From: Ehretia macrophylla
Lineage: Eukaryota > Streptophyta > Magnoliopsida > Boraginales > Ehretiaceae
DNA: 64,000 nt
Direction: 5' to 3'
Assembly (NCBI GenBank): GCA_037974665.1
Contig: CM075771.1
Span: 21,277,425 to 21,341,424 of the forward strand
The notes under the pieces are model-generated. The model was not told the DNA's origin. It was given only the letters and a program-made list of their open reading frames with translations, and did not search any database. Each line of letters opens with the position of its first letter. Position 1 is the first letter of the stretch. Positions 45,440 through 58,348 of the stretch are shown piece after piece. The position numbers and the translations under genes were made by a program.

Positions 45440-48400
45440 ATGGCGGTAACCAAACTTGAAAAACTGATCAACTCAAATCAAGGTGAGTTTGATGCGGACG
45501 AATTCAAAAGGATCAATGAACAAATTGAAAAGGCATGGAAATGTGAAGAACAATTCTGGGAGGCAAGACCTATACTGAAATGGCTTTAAGCAGGGGACAA
45601 GAACACTGAGTTCTTTCATGCAGTCACCAAACAACGAAGATCATTTAATAGAATTGTTAGACTGCAAGAATTGGATGGCAATTGGACCAAGGACAGTAAA
45701 AAAATTGAATGCATGATCCAAGGATATTTCAAGGACCTTTACACTACTGTAGGCCAAAGGAATATCAACCCGATTCTTGAATGCATTGAGCCAATGATTA
45801 CTGAGGAAAATAATAGAAGGCTGATTCAACTCATCATAAAAGATGAAGTTAAGCGAGCAGCTTTTAGCTTGGGGGCCAAAAAAGCACCAAGACCCGATGG
45901 TTTCTCAGGGATCTTCTATCAGAAATATTGGCACCTTGTGGAGGATGACATCTTCAAAGTGATTAACTATGCGCTCCGAGATAACGATCTCTTAAGATCC
46001 ATTAATCACACCAATATTGCACTTATTCCGAAAGTCAAGAACCTTGAGGTTGTCTCTGACTTTCGCCCCATTAGTTGTTGCAATTTTTTATACAAAATTC
46101 TTTATAAAGTGTTGGTTCTTAGGATGAAACCTCTCATGGATAGAATATTGCTCCTACACAGTCAGCTTTCATTCAAGGGAGAACAATTGAGGACAATATC
46201 CTCATTGCCCAAGAGGCAACATTCTGGCTTAAGAAAAAAAGGAAAAATCGTTAAAAAGGCCATGCTATCTTAAAGGCGGACATGAGAAAAGCCTACGATA
46301 AATTAGAATGGGATTTCCTCTTTAGAGTGATGAACAGGTTTGGCTTCCATGAGAATTGGATCAAATGGATTAAAAATTGTGTCACTTCAGTTTCTTTTTA
46401 TATCCTTATCAATGGCTTAACTCATGAACCCTTCATTCCTACAAGAGGAATTCAACAAGGAGACCCCTTGTCACCTTATCTCTTCTCTATTGCTACTCAA
46501 GCACTCACCTCTCTTATGAACATGCAGCTTAGTAGAAGCCTTTTAAAAGGTTTCAAAATTACTAAAACTTGCCCCCCCCCCCCTCCCCCCCTGACTCATT
46601 TGCTATTCGCAGATGATTCGATTTTCTTCTTTGAAACCAATTACCAAGAAGCTTTTGTCCTACAGGACATCTTATACAGGTATTGTTTTGCATCAGGCCA
46701 GAGCCTCAATATTAACAAATCCTCTTTAGTTTTCAGCTCAAATACCCCATAAGGAACCAAAAGAGGGATTGCGGAAAATTTCAGAATGAGATACTCAAAC
46801 AACTTAGGCAAATATTTGGGTCTGCCTACAGAATGGGGAATATCAAAATCCACAACATTGAATTGGCTTCTAAACAAATGCAACAACAAATTGGATGGCT
46901 GGAAAAATCTTCTCTTATCTGATAGAGGTAAAGATATACTTATAAAGTCAGTGCTACAAGCACTACCTTCTTACGTAATGTCTGTTTTTCTTTTACCCAA
47001 AAATGTGTGCAGGAGTTTGTCTTCTAAAGCTTCAAATTTTTGGTGGGAAATGAATGGGAATAAGGGGATTCACTGGATCAAATGGGAGGACCTCACAAAA
47101 CCTAAAAGAAAAGAAGGACTTGGCTTCAGGGACCTCCATTGTTTCAACCTCGCAATGATTGTAAAACAAGCTTGGAGGATCTATTCAATGCCACACAACA
47201 TCACCTCTCAGATTCTTAAAGGAATTTACTTTGCTGATGACAATTTCTGGAAAACTAGACCAAAAAGATCAGCTTCATGGTCTTGGAGAAATATCTTGAA
47301 ATGAAGAGAATTAATCAAAAAAGAGCAATTTGGATAATTGGAAATGGCGAAGATGTGAATATCTGGACTGATAGATGACTGGAAAACCATGATCATCTCA
47401 TTTGCCAAGACAGTCCAGGACCTACAAGAGTGTGTGAACTCATTGATTTCCAAAACAAGAGGTGGAATGAAGACCTCGTCAGGAATACATTTGACAATCA
47501 AATTGCATAAGAAGTTTTGGCGATCTTTATTCCAAGCAATGATCAGAGTGACAGAATAGCATGGCCCCTCACAACAAATGACATCCTTATTATCAAGACT
47601 GCTTATTATGTTGCAAAGGAGTATAACAATAATAGAGGTGCAAAATCTTCCAATGTTGCAAGCTCGTCATTTGCAGATCCTTCTACTATTTGAAAATTGA
47701 TTTGGAATAGCTTTGCCCCTCCCAAAGTAAAAATTTTAATGTGGAAGACATGCAAGAATGCACTGCCAAGCAATGAGAACAGGTTTAAGAGAAAATGTGC
47801 AAGTTCCCCTATTTGTGGCATCTGTCGAAAAGAAGTTGAATCCATTGAACACTTATTCCTGCTATATCCGTGGGCCCAAAGAGTTTGGTTTGCATCCCCC
47901 TTGCAATGCCAACCTAAACCGGAGAAAGTGATGAGATTTAATGAATGGATCATTAACGTGGTTCAGGGATGCACTGCAGTTGGATATAAAATGGAAGAAG
48001 CAGCCACGATGATTTCAATGTTCTGTTGGCAAATTTGGAAGCATAGGAATGAAATCTGCCTTGAAGGAAAGAATATTTCAATTGACAAAGTTATCATTCA
48101 AGCACTTTGTAACATTTAAAAAATCAACAGAGCTATGAATTTGAATCTTCAATCTTCCCTTTTGCCTACTTATGATGTTAACCCAACACCATCTTTTTGG
48201 ACACCTCCACAGTTTTAAGAGCTCAAGTTCAATGTTGATGCATCATTTCGTGGTGGAAAAAAAGCAGCCATTGCTTTTATTTGTAGAAAATGGGAAGGAA
48301 ATCTTATCTTCGGTCAAGCTTCATCTATCTTTTGCAACTCTGCAGCTGAAGCGGAAGCTCTAGCTATTAGAAGCGCTTGCATATTTGCATCTCAGATTCA

Positions 48401-48692
48401 GATGACCAACATCACAATTGAAAGTGATGCGCAGGCAGTGATTAACACAATCAAGTCCACATGTATTACTCCAAACTTCAGGACAAGAGCCATTACGGAC
48501 GATGTTCGAGAGATTGTGGCAGGATTTCCAAATATAAGGTTCTCCTGCATCCGAAGAATTGCTAATAGATCGTGCGATTGGGTTGCAAAAGAGAAATATA
48601 AAGGATCATTGTCCCTTGATTGGACTTCTAATGTCCCTTGTAGCTTGTATCAACTGTTGAACTTGAATTTCCACCCCATTGGAATTGGTTAA
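45440..48692 (+). pseudogene. LINE reverse transcriptase / RNase H ORF2 remnant (second family)
   Basis: The first frame (to about 46200) has KKAPRPDGFSGIFYQKYW and SDFRPISCCNFLYKI, with a stop at 45587-45589. A frameshift near 46190-46270 leads to MRKAYDKLEWDF, RGIQQGDPLSPYLFS and catalytic FADD (46606-46617). A C-homopolymer (46572-46591) just before FADD encodes a proline run. Stops follow at 46750-46752 and 47302-47304, with another frame change near 47330. The zinc-binding part is at 47697-48119 (CGICRKEVESIEHLF). RNase H is at about 48215-48692 (KFNVDASF, EAEALAIR, ESDAQAV, NRSCDWVA). It is clearly inactive. Confidence 0.88.
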
Positions 48693-48747
48693 CTTGTATT
48701 ATTTTCTCAGTTATGAAATATTTTTATTGACCAAAAAAAAAAAAAAA
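45440..48747 (+). mobile_element. Second decayed LINE, 5'-truncated
   Basis: The recognisable sequence begins near 45440 in the linker before reverse transcriptase (LEKLINSNQGEFDADEF, then GDKNTEFFHAVTKQRR) and ends with a poly-A tail at 48733-48747. The order is linker, RT, zinc-binding region, RNase H and tail, as in the LINE at 3531-6727, but the proteins differ clearly, so it is another family. I could not find a target duplication: the sequence after the tail (GCATCCGGACTG) has no match near 45400. The exact 5' end is therefore unknown. Confidence 0.85.
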
Positions 48748-49158
48748 GCATCCGGACTGCGATAACATTGACTCTTACCAAAGACCTTCACGTACACTAT
48801 TTTCATCCCATCCGACCTCGCCCATGGCATGACCCTGTTTCTCACTTTCCCACTTTTACTACTTTAACCACACAATCCGTACAAACGCCGGAGGCATTTT
48901 CGTAAATTCCCCTCCAAAAGCAACTCCTATATAAACCAAACCTTCCCTTCGCTAGTATAAATTCGCACATAACACTCTCGTTCGAAACCTTTAAAACAGA
49001 GGGCAGAGAGAGCTCTGTAGAGAGAGAAACAGAGCATGCCGTGAAGCCACCTATTTGAGTTTTCACATCTTTTTTCCCCTAAAATTTCATCAAAATCTCT
49101 CCAAACTCCCTGGATTTTCACGACATTTACGAAAATAAGCTGCGATTGAGCTTATTTA
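48748..49158 (+). promoter_or_regulatory. CPL2: CPL2 promoter and 5' UTR
   Basis: TATATAAA at 48928-48935 is a good TATA box, placing transcription start near 48960 and leaving a 5' UTR of about 200 nt. The UTR has a GA-rich stretch (about 48999-49035), common in plant leaders. The LINE poly-A tail ends about 180 bp upstream of the TATA box, so only a short native promoter segment remains between them. Confidence 0.6.
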
Positions 49159-52100
49159 ATGAGTCGCTTAGGGTTTAAATCCGTGGTGTACCACGGAGAG
49201 GCATGTTTGGGAGAGGTGGATACTATTCCGGTGAAGAATAAGCATTTCCAGTTCCCAAACAACGAGATACGCATTCACCGTATTTCGCCAAACAGTGAAA
49301 GATGCCATCCGTTGTCTGTTTTGCAAACCATTTCTTCCTCTGTTCGTTGCAAGCTGGAACCTCCCAATCCCGCCACCACCACCACTAGTGTTGATCAGTC
49401 TCAACTGATCACTCTACATGCGTCTTGTTTCTATGAGCTGAAGGTCAATCACTATAATCGTATATTACACACACATAGAGATCAAAGTACTGTTGTTATA
49501 GCTTCGCTGTATAGAGAGCCGTATATAATTTATAGTAATTGTCCTCCATTTTCTGTTTAATGTATATATTAGTTTATAATATATCTATTTATCTATTTAT
49601 GTATATTATCTATCACAATACAATTGTTATTTCAAACACGTATAAATAGCAGTGCGTATATGCTTTTGATGATTCTAGATACACACACACACGGACAATA
49701 TGATATTTATATATGTATGTATGTGTATATACTATATAATGTTTACATATATATGTATGTATGCGTGTTTATATAGACAAACACACATTATATTACAATC
49801 ATCATACTCAAACCTGAATAGACTGCAGTAAATGTATGCTATAATGATTCATACTAATTGTACTCCATTTACTGTTAATGTTACATATTTGTCATGTTTA
49901 AATGGAGAATTTCAATTTGATGTCGATTTGAGTTTTTTGTTTCTCTTTTTGTTCTAATTGTCACTTAATGGTTATTATCTTAGGTAGTGTTTGATGGTTT
50001 AGAATAGGACCTGTATTGGACTTGATTGTATCATAGTGAAAGTTGAATTGTAGAACTGCATCTAATTAAATAACTTTTTAATATATAAGGATACTTTTTT
50101 TATGTAGTTAAAGTGTTCATTGTGATAGTCCCATATTTATTGCAATTGTTGATAGTCTTTTCTTTCATGTCATAGACGGCCGTGGTATTGCTTGGGAATG
50201 AAGAAGTGCATTTAGTGGCCATGCCAAGTAAGCAAAAAAAGTTTCCATGCTTTTGGTGCTATTCATTGCCACATGGTTTGTACGAGGCATGTTTAAGGAT
50301 GTTGAACTTACGATGTCTAGCTATTGTGTTTGATCTTGATGAGACTCTCATTGTTGCTAACACGATGAAGTCATTTGAGGATAGAATTGAGGCTTTACGG
50401 TGTTGGGTGCAAAGAGAAACAGATCCAATTCGGATTTCGGGAATGTCAGCTGAAATGAAGCGCTATATTGAGGATCGGGCATTGTTGAAGCAGTATACAG
50501 AGAATGATTGTGTTGTGGATGGTGGAAAGAAATATCAGGTTCAACGAGAGGAGGTCGCTCCACTATCTGATGGGCACGACCGAGTAGTTAGGCCCATCAT
50601 TCGGATGCCAGAAAAGAATATTGTTCTTACTCGCATTAATCCAGAGGTTAGAAGATGTTATAGATGCTTCTCTTTTCTTACCAGAACTTGAGTTGTCAAC
50701 CATTGTCGTTTCAGAATATGCAGGTTGTTCTGCAGTTTTGTGCTTATATGTGTTGATAATGGTAGGATTCTCTTGATTAGTGAGAACTAATAATTAAAAA
50801 CACTTGGATTTAATTTCTGTTACAATACTAAGTACTAGTCAGTGCAACAGTATTTTTGTTTTAGTATAGTGTAAACATCCTGGAGCGGAAAATACAGTAG
50901 TTATGATGGTAATAAAATGCTAGTCAAGAAAGTATGGGAATTCTATTTAACTAAGTATGGCACATTGAGGTTCAATTTTGGCTTTAATCAGATATTATGT
51001 CATATGTTCAAGACATGTAAAAAAGCAATTTAGGAAGATATAAGCTGCAGTTAGTAATATGTTGACCTGTTTACCTTATCAATCCCTATTCAATGCGTTA
51101 AATTTGAAAAGCTGTTATTCTTATATGTTCTAAAGTATTAACATTCTTTTTGGTGGAGGGAATAAATAAAGAAACAGAAGTTGTGCTTGGGCTGTGAGGG
51201 TCCTCAGCCACATGGATAGTTCAATGTGCTTATCGGCCCCTAAGCCTGAATTTGAAAAGCAGTTATTCTTATGTAGTCTTCTTTTGAAGGTGATACGCAC
51301 TAAGATCCTGTTATATTTATCTGTACGTGTAGCTTGGTTGTTGTGAAACCACCCTTAACAACTTCAAGGTCATAAGTCTTTCCATCTTCAACATTTACGC
51401 GGATGGTGGCTGCATGCACAAGTAGCTTAATAATTGAAATGATAGGAAGATGGCGCCATAGAAGGACTGGCATTAAAAAGATGAGTGACTAATGCATGAT
51501 GTGGAACTCCATGAGCATCTACTTGGAAAATTACTGAATTGATGTTAGTTTAAATTCAGTGTGAGCTCCTACATATGGGAGCAGTTGCAGAATTATCTAT
51601 TGGGTATAGGCCTTTTGCTTTCACTGCCAAATTATAGTCTTTTGGCTAGTTCTCGCCGAAGCTTCTTCCTTTGTTGTAGTAATGCTATATCTTAATGATT
51701 ATTATCAGTTCTTTCCTTACAGAGTGCATCTAGATTGACTCCTGGGGTCGTATGTTTCTTCTTTATACTTGAGTATGTAATCTATTTTGTCCTATGGTCG
51801 CTGACATATCATTTTGATCTTTCATTTTGTATAATTTAATCATGCTTTATGCCTGAGGTGGTGTTGAAAACTTGGATGAGGAAACAATATCGAATGCTCA
51901 ATCACGTGCGGAATCATTCTTAATCCTATGTGTGAATGCCATTTATCTTGGATTATTATTGCACATTTCTCTACAATAATAGGTGTTTGGATGTGCAGAA
52001 TCGTGATACAAGTGTGCTTGTCAGATTACGACCTGCTTGGGAAGATTTGCGAAGTTACTTGACGGCAAAAGGTCGCAGAAGGTTTGAAGTTTATGTTTGT

Positions 52101-55100
52101 ACCATGGCTGAAAGAGATTATGCATTGGAAATGTGGAGGCTGCTTGACCCACAGGCGCATTTGATAAGTTCGAAGCAACTACTGGAGCGTGTGGTATGTG
52201 TTAAATCAGGTAAGCGATGCATTGCAGTGAGGATCTATATATAATTCAATAACCTCTCTTCAAAGTGTAATATTTGTGGATGTAAGTTTAATCTTCACAC
52301 ATCTTCTGAATATAGTGGATGATGTTTTCATATTACAATGTGTGCTTTCCTTTCTACTTTTCTTATGTTTTTCAGACTCCTATAACTCACTCATCATTGG
52401 TTAATGTTATTTCCAAGGAGCCCGAAAATCTTTACTTAACGTCTTCCAAGATGGCAACTGTCATCCCAAAATGGCGATGGTAATTGATGACCGCTTAAAG
52501 GTGTGGGAAGATAAAGATCGACCTCGTGTTCATGTGGTACCTGCATTTACTCCATATTACGCTCCTCAGGCTGAGGTATTTTGTTTTACTTTCTGTTATA
52601 GTGGGTAGCGAATCCTCTTTTTATGAGAGCAAAAATAACAAAATATTGTCTTAAATAGACTTTGAGTGCTGTTCCGGTCCTCTGTGTGGCAAGAAATGTT
52701 GCCTGCAGCATTAGAGGCAGTTTTTTCAGGTTAGTAAAATTCCCATCAAGTCACAACTGATCCCACTGCTTTTCTATGTGGCTGTTTCTTTTGATGTTGT
52801 GTGTTATATGGCCTCTTTATACACATCTATTTGCTGCATTAAGCAGAGATTTTGACGAAAACTTACTCAGAAGAATATCTGAACTCTTCTATGAAGATGA
52901 GGTGATAAATTTGCCTGCTGCACCTGATGTGGGCAACTACATGATGTCAGAGGTAAACACCAACACTTTTTAACTCTCACTTTTCTGATGGAAGTTGGTC
53001 ACTGTGTTTCCTGTGTGTGTGACTAGGATGCCAACTTTGTACAAAATGGGACTTCTCATCTTCCAATACCGGAAGGGATCAGTGGTTCTGAAGTTGCACA
53101 GAGACTGAACCAATTGGTAGGTGATCTCAGTACTCCAGTGAACACGGGTGTTTCTCTGTTCACTCTTGAAAAGTTATCTTGCACACGTATGATTTATCCA
53201 TTGTCATTTCGTGTGACTCTGAATACCATTTGTTAAGTTTTTGTGCACATAAATTCTTATATGCTTGTCCACTAGATCAAATGCTCTTACAATTCTGCTG
53301 CTCCTTGTTCTCTGCAACAATAAATCAAAATGTAGAAGACTCTACTTTTGTTACTTTTTGGTTCCTCCTGCTCTGGTAAATTCTTATATGCTTGAGCACA
53401 ACATCAATTTCTGATGGATTCTGCTGCTCATTCTTTCTCCACATTGTCATGTGCTTACTGGACCCAGGATGAGAAGAACGTACCGAGTTCTACTGCTCAT
53501 TTGATGAACAATGGTACCAAACTGAAAGCAGGAAGCACTCAGCCATCAGTCACTTCTCTTCCAAATGTTGTTGGTGTGGCATCTTTAAAAGCAGCATCAC
53601 TTTCAGAAAGTATGGATATTGTACTGAAAGTTTCTTTTCCCTTTACAAGTTTTTCACATTTCTTCATCTCTTCCTTTTTTGTCTAAAAAACTACTCCAAT
53701 TGCATTATAGAACCTAGCTTGCTTGGAGCTCCATTTAGGCGGGATAGCAATTTTTTGGAGTCTGATTCCGATATGAAGAGAAATTTCCTCATGATTAACC
53801 CTGTCCAGGATGAAAATCATCAAGGTTTGGCAGAAACTCCTGTTTTATCCAGAGTACCTGGCCAGCTACCACCACTGCCAATACAATCACATGGAGGCTG
53901 GTTGGTGGAAGAAGACATTAGTGTTGGACATGTTCAAGAAAATGATGAATCAAGACCTGACAAACTGAAAGGTCCTCAGAATGCTGGGTGTAATGGCCCC
54001 TCATCTTCTATGCCCGCAGGATTACGATCACTTATGCTGCAAATGAAGGATGGAGAGGTTGGTTCTGTGTCATTTGTTTCTGTATATATGCCAATATTAG
54101 CAAGCCATCTTTGTAGACTATGCTTCAACAGGTCAATCCCACATATTTGCAGGCAAATATAGGGATTGAAGGGTGGAAACCGAATCTTGCACCTGCAGTT
54201 CAGTTGACAGGTATTTGAATTTCTAATCTACTGCTGTACTTTTGCTTGTATCGGATTTAGTCATGAGCACTTGCATTGTGATATGGACTGTAGATTTAAT
54301 TATTTCATCCCAAAAATCGACCCCGTTGAAGTACTATGTTGCAATAAATAAAGGAATCAAAGATGATAAGATCCCACCAAATGAGAGTGATAAAAAATTA
54401 TACAAATTTTATCATCTAGGTGCTAAGTGGCTGCTTTTAGATTGAATTCAACTAGCAGTTATGCAACATTTGGCAAGATATGCTCAATTGCATGGCGCCT
54501 CCAGCTCTATTATGACATTAAATTTTTTGAGGAAAAAGCATACAAATCTGATATAATGGAAGGCCAGCTCTCAGAAGAATTATTTTAAAACTCATTACAG
54601 ATGATGCTTCAGCCCTTTCCTTTTTGTTGATAAATCTGCTGTTTCAAATGTTTATTCATTTATACTTAAAGTAAAGGATAGTCTGCTAGCGGGCCTTGTG
54701 AAGCCACATAGCAATTAATTTTTCCAGAAATGGTCGTCATCATCTTTATTGTTACTTCCCCAAGAACGAATTGAAAAAGAGAGAAAAGTGGATCTCCTCA
54801 TCAAGTCCTGTCTTCATTTCTCATCTAGTCTGTAATATTGTTCATTCCTGTCTATGGTTTCCATAAAACGACTCACTTTTTGACGAGCAAATAAAATTCC
54901 TTGAAGCTACGGGGTAGATATTTTTTTTCTTTCTTCCTACTATCATTCTACTATAGAAAGATGAAGTAAAATCTTTGCAAGAATGCTTTAATAATCTTAA
55001 TGGGCAATTGAATCTCTTTGCCAGAGTTTGGTCTGTCTCAAAATCAGTCAACCTCCAATGGCAGTAAAGATCAACCTGATGGTGGGAGGGTGAATGTTTT

Positions 55101-55788
55101 GCCCTCTCGTTGCATTGGCGTGCTGCAAGAGATTGGAAGAAGATGCCAATCAAAGGTATGTCAGATGTAATCTTTTTTTTTTTTGTTTTTTTTTTTTTTT
55201 TTTCACTTTGGGCTGGTGAGTGTTAGAGATACAATCCTTCCTTTCCATGTTAAGTGTTATCATATCGTGCATCTTACTTTAGGTTGAGTTCAGGACTGTT
55301 GTCAGCACCAGCGCAGGTGTACAGTTCTCAGTTGAGGTTAGAATGATAATCGGAACTGAAAATAGGCAATTACTCATTTCTGTTTTTTTCTCTCTTTTCT
55401 TTATTTCTTTGTACATTGAATCTTCATCGTATGTGGATGCTCTTGCCTCCGTTATACATGTGTATGTCAGGAATGCAATATCTACTTCTTTTAATGGCAA
55501 ACCTGTTATTTATTTCTTTTGGGGTTTGGTTATGTACATTTGCTCTTTATTAATTTCTGTTCCTTTTCCATATGAAATCTTTTTACATATTTTATTTCAA
55601 AAATCTTAGATGCAAGTCAATGTCGTTTGCATTCCAATCTCATCTGGCTGGATCACTGTTATAGGTCTTTTTTACTGGTGAAAAGATTGGTGTTGGGACA
55701 GGAAAAACAAGGAAGGATGCTCAGCAACAGGCTGCTGAGAATGCTCTTCGTAGTCTGGCAGGTGAGATTTTTTTTTCTTTTTTCTTTT

Positions 55789-55821
<33 letters not shown>

Positions 55822-58348
55822 ATGACTTTTCTTTATAGAATTTTTTCTCCTTTTCTTTTTTTCTGTGTTTTGCCTCTTAAGGAGTATGCTGGTGTACTTA
55901 GTTATAGCATATAGCTTTTTAAATTAAAATCCTTGTTTGAAAATTAGTCATCTTAGGTATTGCAGTATCTCAGTCTCTTTCTGCCCAATTGTGTTTTCTT
56001 TTACTTACTTAAATAGAGCAAGATTTTGTGATCAAAATCCTGGGATTTAATGTTCGTTAATATCTCCTTTTTCACTACTATCAAGGTTTTTCAATTAGAA
56101 ACAGTTTAATGGACAATCGTCACATGGTTCACTTGTTGTACTTGCAAAATGGCTGATATTAATGAGCTTCCTTTGCCAAATTACTTAATAATCTCATTCA
56201 CAATTCTTAGTAAGTTAACCAAAGAGAATGTGACATTGAGTACATAGCAAACTCCCTCCCCCCCTCACCCCAAAAAAAAAAAAAAAAAAAAAAAAAGAAG
56301 AAACAGAAGAAGAGAAAGTGTTATTGGAGAGTGGAGATGTATTTCATTAAAATCCGTGGGCATACTCTGTAAGAGTTGAAGCGCAGAGTACTTTACTATT
56401 TGAGCTATTGGCAATCGTTAAATATGTTGACCTTTTCAGACGAACAGCGTAGAACTAGATGTCATAGAATGGTTTAAAGATGTTCTAGACACTGTTTGGC
56501 AGAGGTGTAAGTAGTTATTCCTTGAAGCTTGTCTTTTATTTTCTTGGGTCAAAATTATTGCTGGCAAGCATTACACATCACTGTGATTTTGTTATGTGCA
56601 GCTTCTACGTCAGCATTTCCTTTTCATGTAATTGATAACATGTTGACTGAGGGCAATTGCAGATAAGTTATGAGTCCTACAATCCCAAAGGAAAAAGGTT
56701 GGGTCTCCCGAAAGAGACCCAAATTTTGGATCAGAGCAAGATATTTCATCTACTGTTATTGGTTAATTTGACATTCAAGTTCTGGATGTAAACCTTTGAA
56801 CCATGCATTTCTTTTTGTTGGCTAAGATTTTGATAAACGTCTTCTTGTCTTGTATTGCAGATAAATATTTATCATATGTAGCACCTTGCTTAAGAGCTGT
56901 AGATAGCGATTTTGATAAAGGAAATGAAAATGGATTTGTATGGGAAACAGCTAATTCTGAATTAGATGAAAACCTTGCAGATGGGTTGCCCAAAGGAACT
57001 GAGGTAGGAATGGTTGTTGATTCTGAACGTGATTGATATGATCTTTGCTTTTCCTTTTCATACATAGGCGATGCTTGGATAAGGGGTATGTGATGAAATT
57101 TCAAGATGAGGGATTGTGGTTATCTGGAGATAAACCACTCCTTTCTTGGATTCTGCACTGTACCAAAATTTGATAGCAAAAAGAAGGGAAGTCGGAGTGA
57201 GTTGGCTTCATTCATGTTCACTACGCTCTGTTGGCTATGCTTCAAACTTCCTATTCTGGAGGTAAGAATTGGAGACTGGTCTTTGGTTTCTACCCATTAT
57301 CCAAGTATTCCTATGTGTTTGAACTGTACTGTTCTTCTTTTTTGATTGCCATCTTTTGCCTTCTAGTTTCCCTTAACACCCCTCCCCTTCCCAAAAAGAA
57401 AAAAATGGAAAAGAAAAAAGAAAGACAATAGAGATGCGGCAGTTTAAGTGGCTTGTGTGTTGATATTGTGATGCTATCGGCCACACTCACTATGTCTTCC
57501 TCTAGAGAGATTTAAATTTGTTGAAACTTTTGATAGGTTCGTTTCCAATAGTGGGCTGGCAACGACTTCCTTTGAGCTTCTTATTGCAGCATCCCCATAT
57601 GATTGTTAATAATAGGGTTTGATTTAATTTGCTGGAATTTTTTTCGTCATCTAAGTGTGATACATTCATCCTTTCTTCCCCTTTCTCCAGAATACAGAGA
57701 ATTCCATTTCCTTCTCTCTCTCTCTTTCTCTCTTTCTCTCTTTCTCTCTCCTCGTTTTGGTGGGTGGAGCTTGGTTTTGATACTCTTGACGTACTGAAAA
57801 TGCTTTCTTTTACAGGTAGCTGATGTTGCAACCGGCGGTACTACCTCACACGCGGTGTCCCAAAAAGTTGGAAAACGTGCCAGTTCTCCCAGGTAAATTA
57901 TCGTCATGAATTATGCTTATGATAGCGATGCACTAATTCAGGAAGACATGGAGAAGTAGAATATACTGCCAACTTTAAGTGATCCTTTGATTGGAATTAT
58001 TGTTTATGGTGTAAATGGTCGCTTTGCGCTTTTTCATAGGCTGTTGAAAAGGACTTCAAAATTTCTCGTGTTCTCCATTCTACACTCTGTTCCGTTGCTG
58101 GATGCATGTAGTTATGCTAGTATATTGTGCAGAAACTTCAGATGTGTAGCTCTGAATGACATTTAGTAAATCAATTTTTGATCCAGACTTTTATAGAATG
58201 ATCTGTGTTAATCCTTACTCTACTTGTCCCTGCATGGTTTAGGATAGCGCAATTCCATCTCAACAAACGTTCGAGGGAAGAACTGCCACATGACTCTCGA
58301 GATCTGTCATCCTCAAAATATGTGCAAAACGGGCAAAATGCTGCTTGA
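49159..58348 (+). CDS. CPL2: RNA polymerase II CTD phosphatase-like 2 (CPL2)
   Basis: A nuclear phosphatase acting on Ser5 of the Pol II C-terminal domain. Sixteen exons: 49159-49443, 50176-50646, 51999-52209, 52418-52575, 52659-52729, 52847-52952, 53027-53116, 53468-53609, 53711-54057, 54153-54210 (or from 54132), 55025-55155, 55283-55336, 55665-55761, 56861-57003, 57816-57892 and 58243-58348. These give 848 aa (855 with the alternative acceptor). The FCP-type catalytic site is FDLDETL with Asp148/Asp150. [21 protein letters not shown] and [10 protein letters not shown] (Asp346/347) complete it. A single double-stranded RNA-binding domain (about 676-742) has [36 protein letters not shown]. 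One such domain, plus SLLGAP and GGWLVEE segments, points to CPL2 and not CPL1 (two domains). A basic C terminus (KRSREE) may be a nuclear signal. Confidence 0.93.

Noticed and set aside
55343..55914. Hydrophobic reading frames in CPL2 introns
   Set aside because: They are translations of T-rich intron sequence overlapping splice junctions needed for the phosphatase frame.
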